Part shown: one piece after another, positions 12,001-20,822 of the stretch
Layout of the letters: each line of letters begins with the position of its first letter
How positions within the stretch are numbered: position 1 is the stretch's first letter
Origin: Muricea muricata
Lineage: Eukaryota; Cnidaria; Anthozoa; Malacalcyonacea; Plexauridae
Assembly (NCBI GenBank): GCA_963855995.1
Contig: CAWLCR010000077.1
Location: 31,941-95,940 of the forward strand
Direction: 5' to 3'
DNA length: 64,000 nucleotides
The notes under the pieces: generated by a model
What the model was told of the DNA's origin: nothing
Seen by the model: only the letters and a program-made list of their open reading frames with translations
Databases searched by the model: none
Translations under genes and position numbers: made by a program

Positions 12001-15000
12001 GAGAAGGGAGCCTTCCTCCGATTTCCAAACATCGAGAAGAGTTCAAAATGCGAGGTGAAGTCGACTATTTGAAAAACTAGATTCATGTTAATGATTCATA
12101 ACTAATTCATATTATTGATCTAGATTAATATCAATATACAGGGTGTATGAAAAAAAGGTAATCGAAGTTTGCAGTGCTCTAGCGCGTTTATTATACAATC
12201 TACAGAAATCATTCTTTCGCAGGCGAAAAAACCAGGCTTTTAGCTTTCGATTGTCATCATTTTTTGTGAAATTTGAAGAAAGAGTGGGCAAATACGAATC
12301 AAATGAAAATAGCCGGTCGAAATCGGATATTTTCACCTCTGAGCATTATTAGGGCAGCGAATAAGAAAAGAAAATTTCATTAATCGTTTATCTGTCACGA
12401 GAAACAATTAACATCACAAATAAAATGCCAGAAGTTTACTACCTAAGCTAAAATTGGTCAATTAATTTTGTAATTTAATTCCCTAATGGGATTAAATTTC
12501 AACAGATTTTCAATAAACTCCCAACGGTGGAAAAATGTGAATTCGACCTGCAATTTTTATCGCATTTGTATTTGCTTGATTTTTCTTCAAATTTTATAAA
12601 AACGATGGCAATTAAAAGCTAAAAGCCTGGTCTTTTCAACTATGTAAGAATTATTTCTGTATGTTAAATATTGAACGCCCTAGAGCACATCAAAGTTCGA
12701 TTACCTTTTTTTGATACACCCTGTAGTTATTGTTTCATAACTAATTCATACTAATCTTGATTAATATGAATCTAGTTGTTTTAAGTCGGCTATTTTTTAA
12801 CGAACTTTGACGTGTTTTTAATTTGGAGGAAACACTCCTTACGAACTAACTTACAAGAAAATCAACAAAAAAGCCGGCCTAATGTATGTAATTTCTACCT
12901 CCAAATTCCAAACATCCTCCACGTTATTGACTTTTCTTGTACTTGCTTCGTGAATTATTAACGAATTTGAGAATATTTATAAATAAAATTTTATTTAATT
13001 TGTTGAATTTTCTGATTGAAATCTTTACAAGTAACTGTGAACTAGCTTCATGTTTTCAGAGAAATCATCATGAATTATACCTTTAGGAAGCATTGTGGTT
13101 ACAAGATCTCGCCGAAGAAGTACGTAAAAACGCAACAGAGGTTACCGAAGCAGTTTACAAAACGTCTGAAGATTTTTCAAGTGTTATGGATCAAATCAAA
13201 GATTCATTGAAAAACATAACAGTACTTCAGGTAATTTTTAAATTAATAAGGCTGAATGGACCGATTGCATTATGGACAAAATTTTGAAAAAAGTCTAAAT
13301 AGGAAAATTTATTACCACAGCATTGAAGAGCATCCTAAAATTAGTAAAATTGCAAAGTTTGGTTGCGAAACGTTGTAAAATGTGGAAAATGTAAGCCTGT
13401 GAAGATTGCAAATTTTGTATATTTTTGTATTACGCACGGAAAATTGATACCAACATCGAGAATCAATTTTAAGTGCGTAATACAAAAGTATACAAAATTC
13501 GCAAACTTTGCAGGGCTATATTTTCCTCATTTTACAACATTTCGCGACCAAACTTTGCAATTTTACTAATTTTAGGATGCTTTTCAATTCTGTGGTAATA
13601 AATTTTCCCGCTTCAACTTTTTTCAAAATTCTGTCTATAATGCAATCGGTCCATTGCGACAACGACTATAACAATATTCGCCCCTCTGGCAGTTATCGAC
13701 GATGCATGACTACACAGCCAAAAACGTCACAGATTTGCTGCAAGTTGTTACTTTTACAGGCTTGTTGCAACTCATCGACAAGTTGCAACAAGCAGGCCAA
13801 TTTCATCAACTTGCAACAAGTCTGATAAAATGAGTTGGAACTTGTCATTTGAAGACTTGATATACACTGTCTGTTTACAACAGACCTGTCGCCAATAAGC
13901 CGTTGCAAACCATATATGCGAACGCATCCTGATGTCGCCTTGTTGATCAATTTGTTACAAGATTTAAACATATTTGTTGCAAGTTCCTCATTTTTGGCTG
14001 TGTACGCCACGGGTGTTTCACAAAGAAGGTTACAAAAAGGTCAAAGAAACGTATCGCGTGGAGAAATTCATATGCGGGGCTTTCCCGCGCATTTTAGAAA
14101 GTTTATTCATATTCTCGTTGCAAATTTGGAAACCGCGGACAGTCGGTAGCGACTTCAAAGGCCGCATTCTTTATCAAACCTTTGTCACCCATTTGAATCT
14201 AATTTATTGTAATTTATCGTAGTTAATTTTACGATGCATGAGTTAGACAATCGAAAAAATCTTAAAGAAAAGAGAACCTTTTAGCCTAAAAACGTCATAC
14301 TAGGTGAGCAATCGACGCTCGCTGAAAATTTGCCGTACGAGGTTGCTCTTTTACGAGAAATGTCAGCCCTATGAGAAAAGGGCCTGCAGGGCCAAAATTT
14401 TTGCCCCGTTGAAATTGCGGGAATTTGAAGGATCAGTTCAAATTTTTTGAGTTGCATTCCTATACCTTTGCATCTCGTCGTGTTTTATTAATTTTCGATC
14501 TCAATTTTGTTTTTACCATTTTTGATGCCCGTAAACATGCTATTTGATTCAGACTCTTCACTTTCCAGTGTCACGATGAGTTTTATTATGAAAAAGACAC
14601 CTTGAAAACGAACTGTTTGAAAGGAAGCTGAAACGTAACTCTACGTTCATTGTTTTATATAATATAGTTAAAACTTGAAGGGCCTTTTTGCTACCTTCTG
14701 CTCCTCCCGACAAGAGGCAATGGGGCTCTATCCCTGCTGCTCCACTCTCACCAGACCCAGCGTCCTGAGGATATCTATCATGCAAATATGCTGGACATTT
14801 TGATCTTTATTTCATAAAGGAACAAGTACGAGCATCAGAACAAAAATCAAATGCACACCTTGCCCAAAGTCAAAAATTTCATGCAGAGGCTGTGACAGCA
14901 AGACGTGAAGCTAAAGAAATAGAGGAACATGCTCGGAAAATACTTGATACGATGGAAAATTACAAGACAATTTCGAAAGAAACAAACCAACAGTCGCAAA

Positions 15001-16632
15001 GGTCCATACAAGAAGCTAATGAACTAACAAGTTTTCATCAGTCAAGAATTGACTATGCGGCCATTGTTTCTCAGTCATTGTATTCCTCCGATAATTCATC
15101 TCAATCCTTGATTGTTCTGGCGCGAAATGTTGAGAAGCATGCCAGGGATGAGAATGGAGTAAGTGATCCATTAAGTTAACATACAGGACTATAAAAAACA
15201 AGCTAACCACTTCGTTTGCTATCTGTTAGCTCGATAAATACTGGAACGATAACTCCAGGTAACAGCCTTGCAGCAATTTGCGTCTAATCACTAAGCGCAA
15301 ACATTTTCACGCGTTTGTTTAAGTTTCTAACGTGATGTTTGCCGTTTGAAACGCGACGTTTTCCGTTATAATTGTTGCTGATTAAAATGATCAAAACTGA
15401 ACCCGTTTCACGATTATTTACAAGTTTAATTTTATCGCTTTTGTATCATTTGAAATCCTAAACAAGCTTCTACTCCACGAATTTGTTATTTTTTTCTAAT
15501 AACAATTGATAAAACGTGCAATAAAACATGACATAACATGACAGTTGCAGTCACAGAACCCTCGGGTTTTGCATCTAAATGGTCCGCTTCAAACGGTCCG
15601 GCAAACGCCACGTTACAAACGTAAAAAACCCTCGCGAAAATGCTTGCGCTCAGTGGTTGGACGCAAATATAATTGCTGTATGTATGTTTGGCTGAAGTCA
15701 AGATGGAAAAATGGTGTCAAGGTTAACCGCGCCCTTGCGCCGTCAAAAACAGTAGAAGGGGATAGACACTTGGTGACCTGTTGAAGATTAATTTGACTTC
15801 AAAAATGGCGGCCAAGTGATCGTTCCGGCCTAATAATATATAGAGTTCACTGTTAGCTATAGAAATAAAATCACTTGTCTGCAGATTTTTTACCGAAATG
15901 CGGAAAGCCAGACATTTATACTCAGTTGTTTCCCACTTAATGTACGGACTTCTATTTTACGCAAATATTTCGACTTTTATAAGAAATCCGAATTCATTTT
16001 CTTCACGTTCTGGGGGAAAATGTAAATATTTCAGTTTTAAATATTTCAGACCTGATCAATTTGTTTCCAAATAAGAATTATCACTTACATTATTATCACA
16101 TAACTCACATTATCACGTCTTTTTCCAGGAAATTTCAAAAATGTTCGTCTCGTCCCAGAGATTGAAAAATTATACAGCGGATGAAAAAGCCGCTACTGAC
16201 GTCAGGAATCATAACATTGTTCTGGATCATATCTCAAATAAAATAACTCCCATTCACGAAAAATGCACTGGAATTCAGGAAGACACACAAGCTGCCTTGG
16301 CAAACACAACGGCAACACAAAAGTCGGCCGAAGAACTATTGGGAAAGGTGAACGGCGTTGCCGACGAGTGGGATAAGACAGCAACAAGTCATGATACATT
16401 GCCAACTCTAAACACAAATCCACTGGCAGCAATGGTTTCAGATATCACGAGAATTCGCAGTTCTTTCCAAGCTTTGAAGCTGAGCAATTCTTTACAGAAA
16501 TTACGCCAAGTGAAGGATGAACAACAAAAATGGCTGGATGAACACAAACCGCGAGTTTTGAAACTTCGTCAGCAAGTTGCAGCAATGAAGAGTCTTATAC
16601 AGTCGTTGAAAGGCATTCCTTGTAACGTTTAA
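1..16632 (+). CDS. Laminin subunit with beta-like amino half and gamma-like carboxy half (17 exons, 5' partial)
   Basis: Extracellular basement-membrane subunit, inferred to join a laminin heterotrimer through its coiled coil. Joining GT-AG exons (1-69, 347-741, 1203-1370, 1836-2012, 2840-3049, 3915-4559, 5014-5160, 5722-5955, 7260-7420, 8374-8736, 8978-9205, 9452-9616, 10165-10346, 11381-11974, 13087-13230, 14820-15158, 16129-16632) gives about 1,575 codons. Domain order is end of LN, four LE plus a partial LE, laminin IV type B, LE, laminin IV type A, LE, coiled coil, and a tail ending IPCNV. The LN end and domain IV-B match beta chains. Domain IV-A, the CPPC-type entry to the coil and the terminal Cys match gamma chains. 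No LG domains follow, so it is not an alpha chain. The signal peptide and start of LN lie upstream. Two frame breaks (about 625 and 8725) leave open a pseudogene or sequence errors; all other exon phases are consistent. Confidence 0.88.
347..741 (+). CDS. Laminin exon: LN domain end and first LE repeat, with a frame break
   Basis: The acceptor is TCCTAG and the donor AAA/GTAAGT. The first frame reads through ...[20 protein letters not shown]... to [24 protein letters not shown], the LN end and start of LE1; the PHIQ region is beta-like. After CDES this frame stops at 641-643. The frame one base later reads [11 protein letters not shown] and then [14 protein letters not shown], the expected rest of LE1. 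The break lies near 622-632 and needs one base removed or two added. Everything after it is in phase with the following exon. Confidence 0.85.
1203..1370 (+). CDS. Laminin exon: LE repeat 2
   Basis: The acceptor TTCTTTACAG is followed by [10 protein letters not shown], then [21 protein letters not shown], a complete eight-cysteine LE pattern. It ends DVCI plus one base at a GTAAGT donor (phase 1). The EHG and HNTTG spacing resembles LE2 of beta chains. Confidence 0.88.
1836..2012 (+). CDS. Laminin exon: LE repeat 3
   Basis: The acceptor TTTTTTTGCAG precedes PCDCFSVG. The exon continues through [20 protein letters not shown] to a GTAAGA donor (phase 1). The cysteine spacing fits a laminin EGF-like repeat, with the beta-type insertion between its third and fourth cysteines. 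Confidence 0.88.
2840..3049 (+). CDS. Laminin exon: LE repeat 4 and start of partial LE5
   Basis: The acceptor CTTCTAG precedes [21 protein letters not shown], a full [19 protein letters not shown] then opens a partial LE that is completed in the next exon. The CDVGGA motif before domain IV-B is characteristic of beta chains. Donor GTAATT, phase 1. Confidence 0.87.
3915..4559 (+). CDS. Laminin exon: partial LE5 plus laminin domain IV type B
   Basis: The acceptor TTTTTCCTAG precedes [14 protein letters not shown], then [16 protein letters not shown], the start of the beta-type domain IV (L4b). [11 protein letters not shown] and [12 protein letters not shown] are further L4b signatures. Two cysteines follow (LLLCFLNAS and [10 protein letters not shown]), as in beta chains. 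The exon is open for 645 nt and ends DGAL plus one base at GTATAA (phase 1). Confidence 0.9.
5014..5160 (+). CDS. Laminin exon: LE repeat after domain IV-B
   Basis: The exon runs from an acceptor ATTATGTAG to a GTAAAA donor (phase 1). It reads [20 protein letters not shown], then [22 protein letters not shown], a complete LE. The GAL-ACDC junction after L4b matches beta chains. Confidence 0.88.
5722..5955 (+). CDS. Laminin exon: LE repeat running into domain IV type A
   Basis: The acceptor CCTTTTTTTAG precedes [19 protein letters not shown], then [19 protein letters not shown] and [10 protein letters not shown]. The change from LE into the CFGYGHG entry of domain IV-A is gamma-like. This exon is therefore the beta-to-gamma transition point of the chain. 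Donor GTATGC, phase 1. Confidence 0.88.
5975..6521. mobile_element. Intronic repeat: duplicated unit with nested hairpin, flanked by 13-bp near-identical repeats
   Basis: The sequence from AGGCGTAATCAGCTTGC recurs at 5975 and 6394 (about 110 bp each). The first copy is interrupted by a strong hairpin at about 6083-6193 and a second near 6290-6325. The whole block lies between ACTCGGTATGCAG (5962-5974) and ACTCAGTATGCAG (6522-6534), which look like a target-site duplication. Family not recognised. Confidence 0.5.
6690..6822. mobile_element. MITE with GGGGCCGGTT ends (133 bp)
   Basis: It starts GGGGCCGGTTTTAAAAAAGT and ends in the inverted match AACCGGCCCC. It has no coding capacity and sits in a laminin intron. 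Confidence 0.5.
6955..7010 (-). repeat. Penelope-like element end motif (degenerate hammerhead-like hairpin)
   Basis: On the minus strand a 7-bp stem (CGGATAG/CTATCCG) is followed by AAACGTCG, with TTGAAAA before it. The layout matches the stem-II/GAAAC part of the motif at the window's right end, and both sit next to AT-rich TTTTTATT sequence. I associate such motifs with Penelope-like retroelement termini; the core here is degenerate. Confidence 0.35.
7260..7420 (+). CDS. Laminin exon: first part of domain IV type A
   Basis: The acceptor CTTAAGCAG precedes [13 protein letters not shown]. The exon ends [19 protein letters not shown], the hallmark strand of the laminin B (IV-A) domain, at a GTAAGT donor (phase 0). 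Confidence 0.88.
8374..8736 (+). CDS. Laminin exon: second part of domain IV type A, frame break at its 3' end
   Basis: The exon reads [20 protein letters not shown], then [19 protein letters not shown] (a strongly gamma-like motif) and ENYTGLSCE. The consensus next is x-C-x-x-G. The sequence instead gives TVLQ, while shifting by one base gives CAP plus G. A missing base near 8722-8725 therefore explains both the lost cysteine and the phase mismatch with the next exon. Alternatively a GTGAGA donor at 8720 restores frame but drops six residues. Confidence 0.88.
8978..9205 (+). CDS. Laminin exon: LE repeats after domain IV-A
   Basis: The acceptor TTTTCAG precedes [14 protein letters not shown], the gamma-type first LE after IV-A, then [11 protein letters not shown]. 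The following repeat has unusual cysteine spacing: [18 protein letters not shown], then [16 protein letters not shown]. This looks like two LE repeats collapsed together. Donor GTAAGT, phase 1. Confidence 0.88.
9452..9616 (+). CDS. Laminin exon: last LE repeat
   Basis: The acceptor TTCTTCACAG precedes [17 protein letters not shown], then [19 protein letters not shown] and [21 protein letters not shown] before the coil resembles the last LE of gamma chains. Donor GTAAAA, phase 1. Confidence 0.88.
10165..10346 (+). CDS. Laminin exon: start of coiled coil (domain II)
   Basis: It opens [20 protein letters not shown]. The paired cysteines form interchain disulfides where laminin chains meet, and the motif is gamma-type. 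A heptad-rich helix follows to TRSE and a GTAATT donor (phase 0). Confidence 0.86.
11381..11974 (+). CDS. Laminin exon: coiled coil, 198 codons
   Basis: The acceptor TTAAATGCAG precedes [14 protein letters not shown]. The exon is a long uninterrupted amphipathic helix rich in E, L and N, with several N-x-S/T glycosylation sites. It ends SIRE at a GTAAGT donor (phase 0). Confidence 0.88.
12139..12723. mobile_element. Tc1/mariner-type non-autonomous element with TA target duplication
   Basis: It begins CAGGGTGTATGAAAAAAAGG and ends with the inverse CCTTTTTTTGATACACCCTG, with TA on both sides. Inverted similarity extends well beyond the ends (for example AGCCTGG against CCAGGCT). No transposase. 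It lies in the laminin intron after exon 14, inside an outer pair of inverted CTAGATTCAT repeats (about 12075-12777). Confidence 0.65.
13087..13230 (+). CDS. Laminin exon: coiled coil, 48 codons
   Basis: The acceptor ACCTTTAG precedes [16 protein letters not shown]. The exon ends LKNITVLQ at GTAATT. It is phase 0 at both ends, so it could be skipped without changing frame. Confidence 0.8.
13255..13655. repeat. 400-bp intronic palindrome (hairpin element)
   Basis: Arms of about 195 bp pair across a loop of roughly 12 bp near 13450. The ends are AATGGACCGATTGCATTAT and its inverse. It begins 25 bp after the donor of the 48-codon laminin exon, so the pre-mRNA would contain a long double-stranded hairpin. 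Confidence 0.7.
13711..14004. mobile_element. MITE with TACACAGCCAAAAA ends and internal TTGTTGCAA repeats
   Basis: Inverted ends TACACAGCCAAAAA / TTTTTGGCTGTGTA enclose several copies, in both orientations, of a TTGTTGCAA-like motif. The architecture matches the element at 16935-17337. Confidence 0.5.
14820..15158 (+). CDS. Laminin exon: coiled coil, 113 codons
   Basis: The exon starts [20 protein letters not shown] after a weak TTTCATAAAG acceptor. It continues as helix to ARDENG and a GTAAGT donor. Phase 0 at both ends. Confidence 0.82.
15219..15861. mobile_element. Diverged inverted-repeat element in laminin intron
   Basis: Inverted similarity pairs the ends (CTGTTAGC) and internal blocks: TTTGCGTCTAATCACTAAGC with GCTCAGTGGTTGGACGCAAA, and GTGATGTTTGCCG with CGGCAAACGCCAC. 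It is diverged, with no coding capacity. Confidence 0.35.
16129..16632 (+). CDS. Laminin terminal exon: coiled-coil end and gamma/beta-like terminal cysteine
   Basis: The acceptor TTTTTCCAG precedes [15 protein letters not shown]. The helix continues to [13 protein letters not shown] and a TAA stop. A cysteine three residues from the end is where beta and gamma chains are disulfide-linked. No LG domain follows and there is no donor before the stop. Confidence 0.88.
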   Translation, partial: EISKMFVSSQRLKNYTADEKAATDVRNHNIVLDHISNKITPIHEKCTGIQEDTQAALANTTATQKSAEELLGKVNGVADEWDKTATSHDTLPTLNTNPLAAMVSDITRIRSSFQALKLSNSLQKLRQVKDEQQKWLDEHKPRVLKLRQQVAAMKSLIQSLKGIPCNV

Positions 16633-16894
16633 GAGCTCACTCAGAGTTGAGGCCGGAGTTCATGCATTAATCTTTCGACTATTCAGGCATAATCCGCTCC
16701 CAATATTCTTCGTTATATTTCTATGATTAGCACGTAATTCATTCTTTTTATTTCTATTATATTGTAATTAATGTATCATAATCTAGCTTTTTTTTTACCT
16801 TCGTGGAATCATCGTTGATAAATGAAATTCTTATGTACATGTGTTTATGTGTCACAGGAGACTGGACTGAGAGTTACTCGATACAAAAGGCACA

Positions 16895-16900
16895 AATAAA
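16895..16900 (+). terminator. Polyadenylation signal AATAAA of the laminin gene
   Basis: A canonical AATAAA lies 263 nt after the laminin stop codon, just before an inverted-repeat element begins at 16935. It implies a 3' UTR of roughly 280-300 nt. Confidence 0.5.
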
Positions 16901-16934
16901 GTCGCAAATGTGTTGATCTCTATTTCTTCTATTG

Positions 16935-17337
16935 GTACACATACATGGCCAAAAGTGAAAAACCTGTTCTGGGCTGATGAAAGTACCGCATTGAACAATG
17001 TTTTGCTGCCAACATTGTTCAATGTTGTTGTTTTGAATGTGAACTCTTACTCTCGATATCACTTTATTAAAGAAATCCTTAACTATTTACATCAGTTGTT
17101 TTTATACGATAGTACGCCCACAAAGTAGAATAATAATTTGATGCTTCATTACCAAATTACAATATTCTAATACAACAGTTGTCAACAATACTGAACAAGT
17201 TGTTGAGCGTGAACTAGTCTGCAATCAGGTGTAACAATTTTGAACAATATTGTTGACAACCTTGAACAATGTGGGCAACAAAACATTATTCGATGCTGTT
17301 TTCATCAGGCCAGAACAGGGTTTTTTTTTCTGTGTAC
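16935..17337. mobile_element. MITE abutting the laminin 3' end, internal TTGTTCAA repeats
   Basis: Inverted ends GTACAC with AACCTGTTCTGGGCTGATGA / TCATCAGGCCAGAACAGGGT enclose repeated ATTGAACAATGTT-type motifs in both orientations. It begins 35 bp after the AATAAA. Confidence 0.5.
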
Positions 17338-18177
17338 AGATATAGTCATATATACCCTATAATCATGATCTTTAACGATTCACAGGAAATAAATGTTCTA
17401 CAGATTAGAACGACCAATTTGGTGTGATCAATTTAGTTGTGAAACTAGGTAATTGGGCCATGTCTGGCTAAATCTCGTTGCTGAGCTCTTACAAATAAGG
17501 TATACTTCATTAAGCCGCTGAGAAAAATTCATAATGAACGAGACATGACCATATAATCCGAAGCCGTAAAAGAAAGAGCCGCTTCAATAATGTTTTAAAT
17601 CACACCATAGATTAGGATACCTAATAGATAGACTTGCCCCAAATCTTGCTCGATCAAAACTGACCTATTCGAGCGTGACTTGGGTCAAGTCTAATGCAAT
17701 CTTAAGAATTCTAATTTAAAGCAAGATTTTTATCGCTGAAAAAGGGCAAAAAGCTATGAAAAAGTAAATATGTCTATCAATAGCAGTAACTTACCACTTT
17801 TGTTTTACTTACGCGACATATGCTTTCGTGACGTATGCATGCGTTAGCAGGTTAAACAAATTCTTTTTTATTATCATTTAACAGTTTTTGTTATATAGCT
17901 AGTGTCAAAGTTCAATTTTTCTGTCTCCTGATTGGACAAAAGTGCAGACGTGCCGGTCCGCAAAACGTCATGTTTAATAAATTGCTATGGCGACAGGGCA
18001 ACCGGTCAACATTAAAACATTTTTTGACCGGTCAACATTAAAATGAATGAAGAGCGCATGCGCGTCAACCGTAAACGTCCAAAGTTCATTCAGAAATTGA
18101 AATTTCATTGTTTTCAAAGCTGACTCCAATAACCGGTGTATTATTTACACTTTAACACATATACTATATAACAAAAT
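17338..18177. other. Intergenic sequence with a small hairpin and a short direct repeat
   Basis: I see no gene. A hairpin spans 17630-17692 (AGACTTGCCCCAA paired with TTGGGTCAAGTCT). Near 17999-18045 the sequence ACCGGTCAACATTAAAA occurs twice in tandem. Confidence 0.4.
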
Positions 18178-20454
18178 ACTTATTGACTGAGACCTCGGGA
18201 AAGCAGTATGTTTTGTGGACCCTCGACTGGGGTTGGGATAAAACACGGATCCGGAATTACGGAGATACGGAATTGCGGAAGCGGAAAAAGGGATAAAACG
18301 CGGAAAAAGGGATAACACGTCTTTGTTCTATATCATCATTTTTTATCAATTATAACACCCATATATTTTTTCATAACCCATTATTTACAAAAAGTTTTTA
18401 TTGTTTGATGATTATTAATTAATTAATTAAGCTAACTATTTATTAAAACCATCTAGCACTTTTTATCTCTAATTCTAACTACGTCTATAACCAAATACAT
18501 TTATTTTCAAATGCTCAAATTTCAATATATTGTTTGAAGTAGACACTACAATGTAATTTTTGCCTAATACTGGGCAAAATGTTGGCGTAACCTTTTTCGT
18601 TATATATAGAAAATTATTCAACAGAGCGGTCAGCTTATAATTAATGGCGATATAAATCAAAATATTTCTAGAGCTGAATTAGACAACTTTCAAAGAAGAT
18701 GTGAAGTGTTATTGTCAAGTGGCTCCATACAGTTTTAGTGAAATGCTATAGGTTCCGCATTGATATTGATTATATCTTGTCACTGATACGTTTCAGGTGC
18801 CGGAGATATCCTGAAAATGAGTTTTAAACACATGATTTTAATGTCTTGCAAAGTCGATGCTGATGATGTGTAAGCCACTACGGAAATTCCCTATGTCAAT
18901 GACTTTCGCGCTATCAAAGTCAATCCATAGATTTGGCGTGAAACCCAACGGGGGGGGGGGGGGGGGGGGCGCTAATTAGTTTTTCCTACAGTGAAATCAG
19001 ATTCCTTATATAAAATATAGTAAAATACCTAAAAATAAACGCTATTTTTTGCGAGAGTATTTATTTTTCCAGTCCTTTTTGTTTTGCAGCATTACAATTA
19101 ACACAAAGTTAAGCATTTATGAGCTGAGTATGGTAAGTCCAATAAAATGCACCAGTGAGAAAAAAGTTTTAACAGATATTTCACGCGGTATGGCGGTATC
19201 TTTATTGACTAATCACTTCGACAAGGAATATTTATAGAGCGAAAATTGCGCAGTGTATCTGTTGTGAACGTGTTAATGACTTATATATACTGTATATAGG
19301 CATAGCAAGGATATCCCCATGTACTAAGCAACGGCAAGGAGTGATGCGCACATAGAAGACGCCCATGTGTTAATGCAGTATATTCATGTGGGTTAGCATT
19401 GTTTTGCGCTTCATCAAGTTGTTTTACCAATAAATCTACGGTTTTTTGCATACAATATTGAAATTAGCCTGGAGGATTTAATCTATGAAAATGTCAGTGT
19501 GGAAAAGTACCAGTAAGTTCATGTATAGTGGCGTGAAACCTTGAACAGCAAATTTAAGCTAATTTAAGCCAGTGTTTGTCGCTACTGCTAACCCCGGAAA
19601 CCATAAAATTTCCCTTAATTAACCATGGGGAAAGCGATTGAAAATGTTTCGTATTTTGTCCAAAAATGGGGAATTCGTTTATGATCATCGTTATTAATAC
19701 ACAGAACTTACGAACCATAGTTTTTAATATTGTAAAGATCACTATCTTGATTTGCGCAACACTCCTTGTCCTTGGGTAACAAATAGAACCACTTGACAAT
19801 AACACTTCACATCTTCTTTGAAAGTTGTTTAATTCAGCTCTCGAAATATTTTGATTTATATCGCCATTAATTATAAGCTGACCGCTCTGTTGAATGATTT
19901 TCTATATATAACGAAAAAGGCTACGCCAACATTTTGCCCAGTATCAGGCAAAAATTACATTGTATTGTCTACTTCAAACAATATATTGAAATTTGAACAT
20001 TTGAAAATAAATATATTTGGTTATAGACGTAGTTAGAATTAGTGATGAAAAGTGCTAGATGGTTTTAAATTAATAAATAGTTAGCTTATTTAATTAATTA
20101 ATAATCATCAAACAATAAAAATTTTTGTAAATAATGGGTATGAAAAAGTATATGGGTGTTACAATTGATAAAAAATGATGATATAGAACAAAGACGTGTT
20201 ATCCCTTTTTCCGCGTTTTATCCTTTTTTCCGCGTTTTATCCTTTTTTCCGCATTTTATCCCTTTTTCCGCGTTTTATCCCTTTTTCCGCGTTTTATCCC
20301 TTTTTCCGCGTTTTATCCCTTTTTCCGCTTCCGCAATTCCATATTTCCGTAATTCCGGATCCGTGTTTTATCCCAACCCCCTCGACTGTCGATGTTTCAT
20401 CGGCAGTCTCGGGTCCACAAAACATACTGTTTTCCTCGGTCTCAGTCAATAAGT
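18178..20454. mobile_element. 2.3-kb element with long inverted repeats and a 19-bp tandem array
   Basis: The left arm (18178-18724) and right arm (19789-20454) are near-identical inverted copies. Both encode the same short open frame (MIYIAINYKLTALLN) pointing outward. The right arm has seven units of TTTTATCCCTTTTTCCGCG (20198-20334), where the left arm has about two. The 1.06-kb centre shows no transposase and includes a poly-G run near 18950. Confidence 0.7.
20198..20334 (+). repeat. Seven-copy 19-bp tandem repeat
   Basis: The unit TTTTATCCCTTTTTCCGCG repeats about seven times with single-base variants. It makes low-complexity open frames (repeats of FYPFFRVLS and similar) that are not genes. 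Confidence 0.8.
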
Positions 20455-20822
20455 GTTAATTATTAAGTCGGAAAGATAACAGGTTTATGATATGCGACGC
20501 GCTATGCCTATCACTGCGTATTACCACAATCATAAGCACCGGAATTCGACCGACACATGTATTAGTTAAATCACTGAGTTTTAATTAAAGAAATACAGTA
20601 AGAACAAGTTCTCGGTGAAGTTCGCTTGTATGGCCACACGTCGCCACTTGGCAAGACAATTTTAAACCAACATGCTTTACGGCTAAGGTAAGATTGAGTA
20701 CCTGTTCGAAACAAGAATGCTGCCTTGCTCGCTCGCTTAATTAATGAACACTCGCAGCAAACAACATCTACACCATCACCACAGCATGAAACCGCAAGAA
20801 GGTTGTAAACCAAAAGAAGGTT

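Noticed and set aside
13363-13825. Small open frames in the laminin intron
   Set aside because: They lie within the 400-bp palindrome and the adjacent MITE and mirror each other across the hairpin.
18475-20036. Duplicate 61-aa frames MIYIAINYKLTALLN...
   Set aside because: They are mirror images in the two arms of one inverted-repeat element. Their similarity comes from the repeat, not from protein conservation.
20156-20459. Open frames with repeating FYPFFRVLS-type peptides
   Set aside because: They are translations of the 19-bp tandem repeat in one arm of the inverted-repeat element; both frames are artefacts of a repeat without stops.
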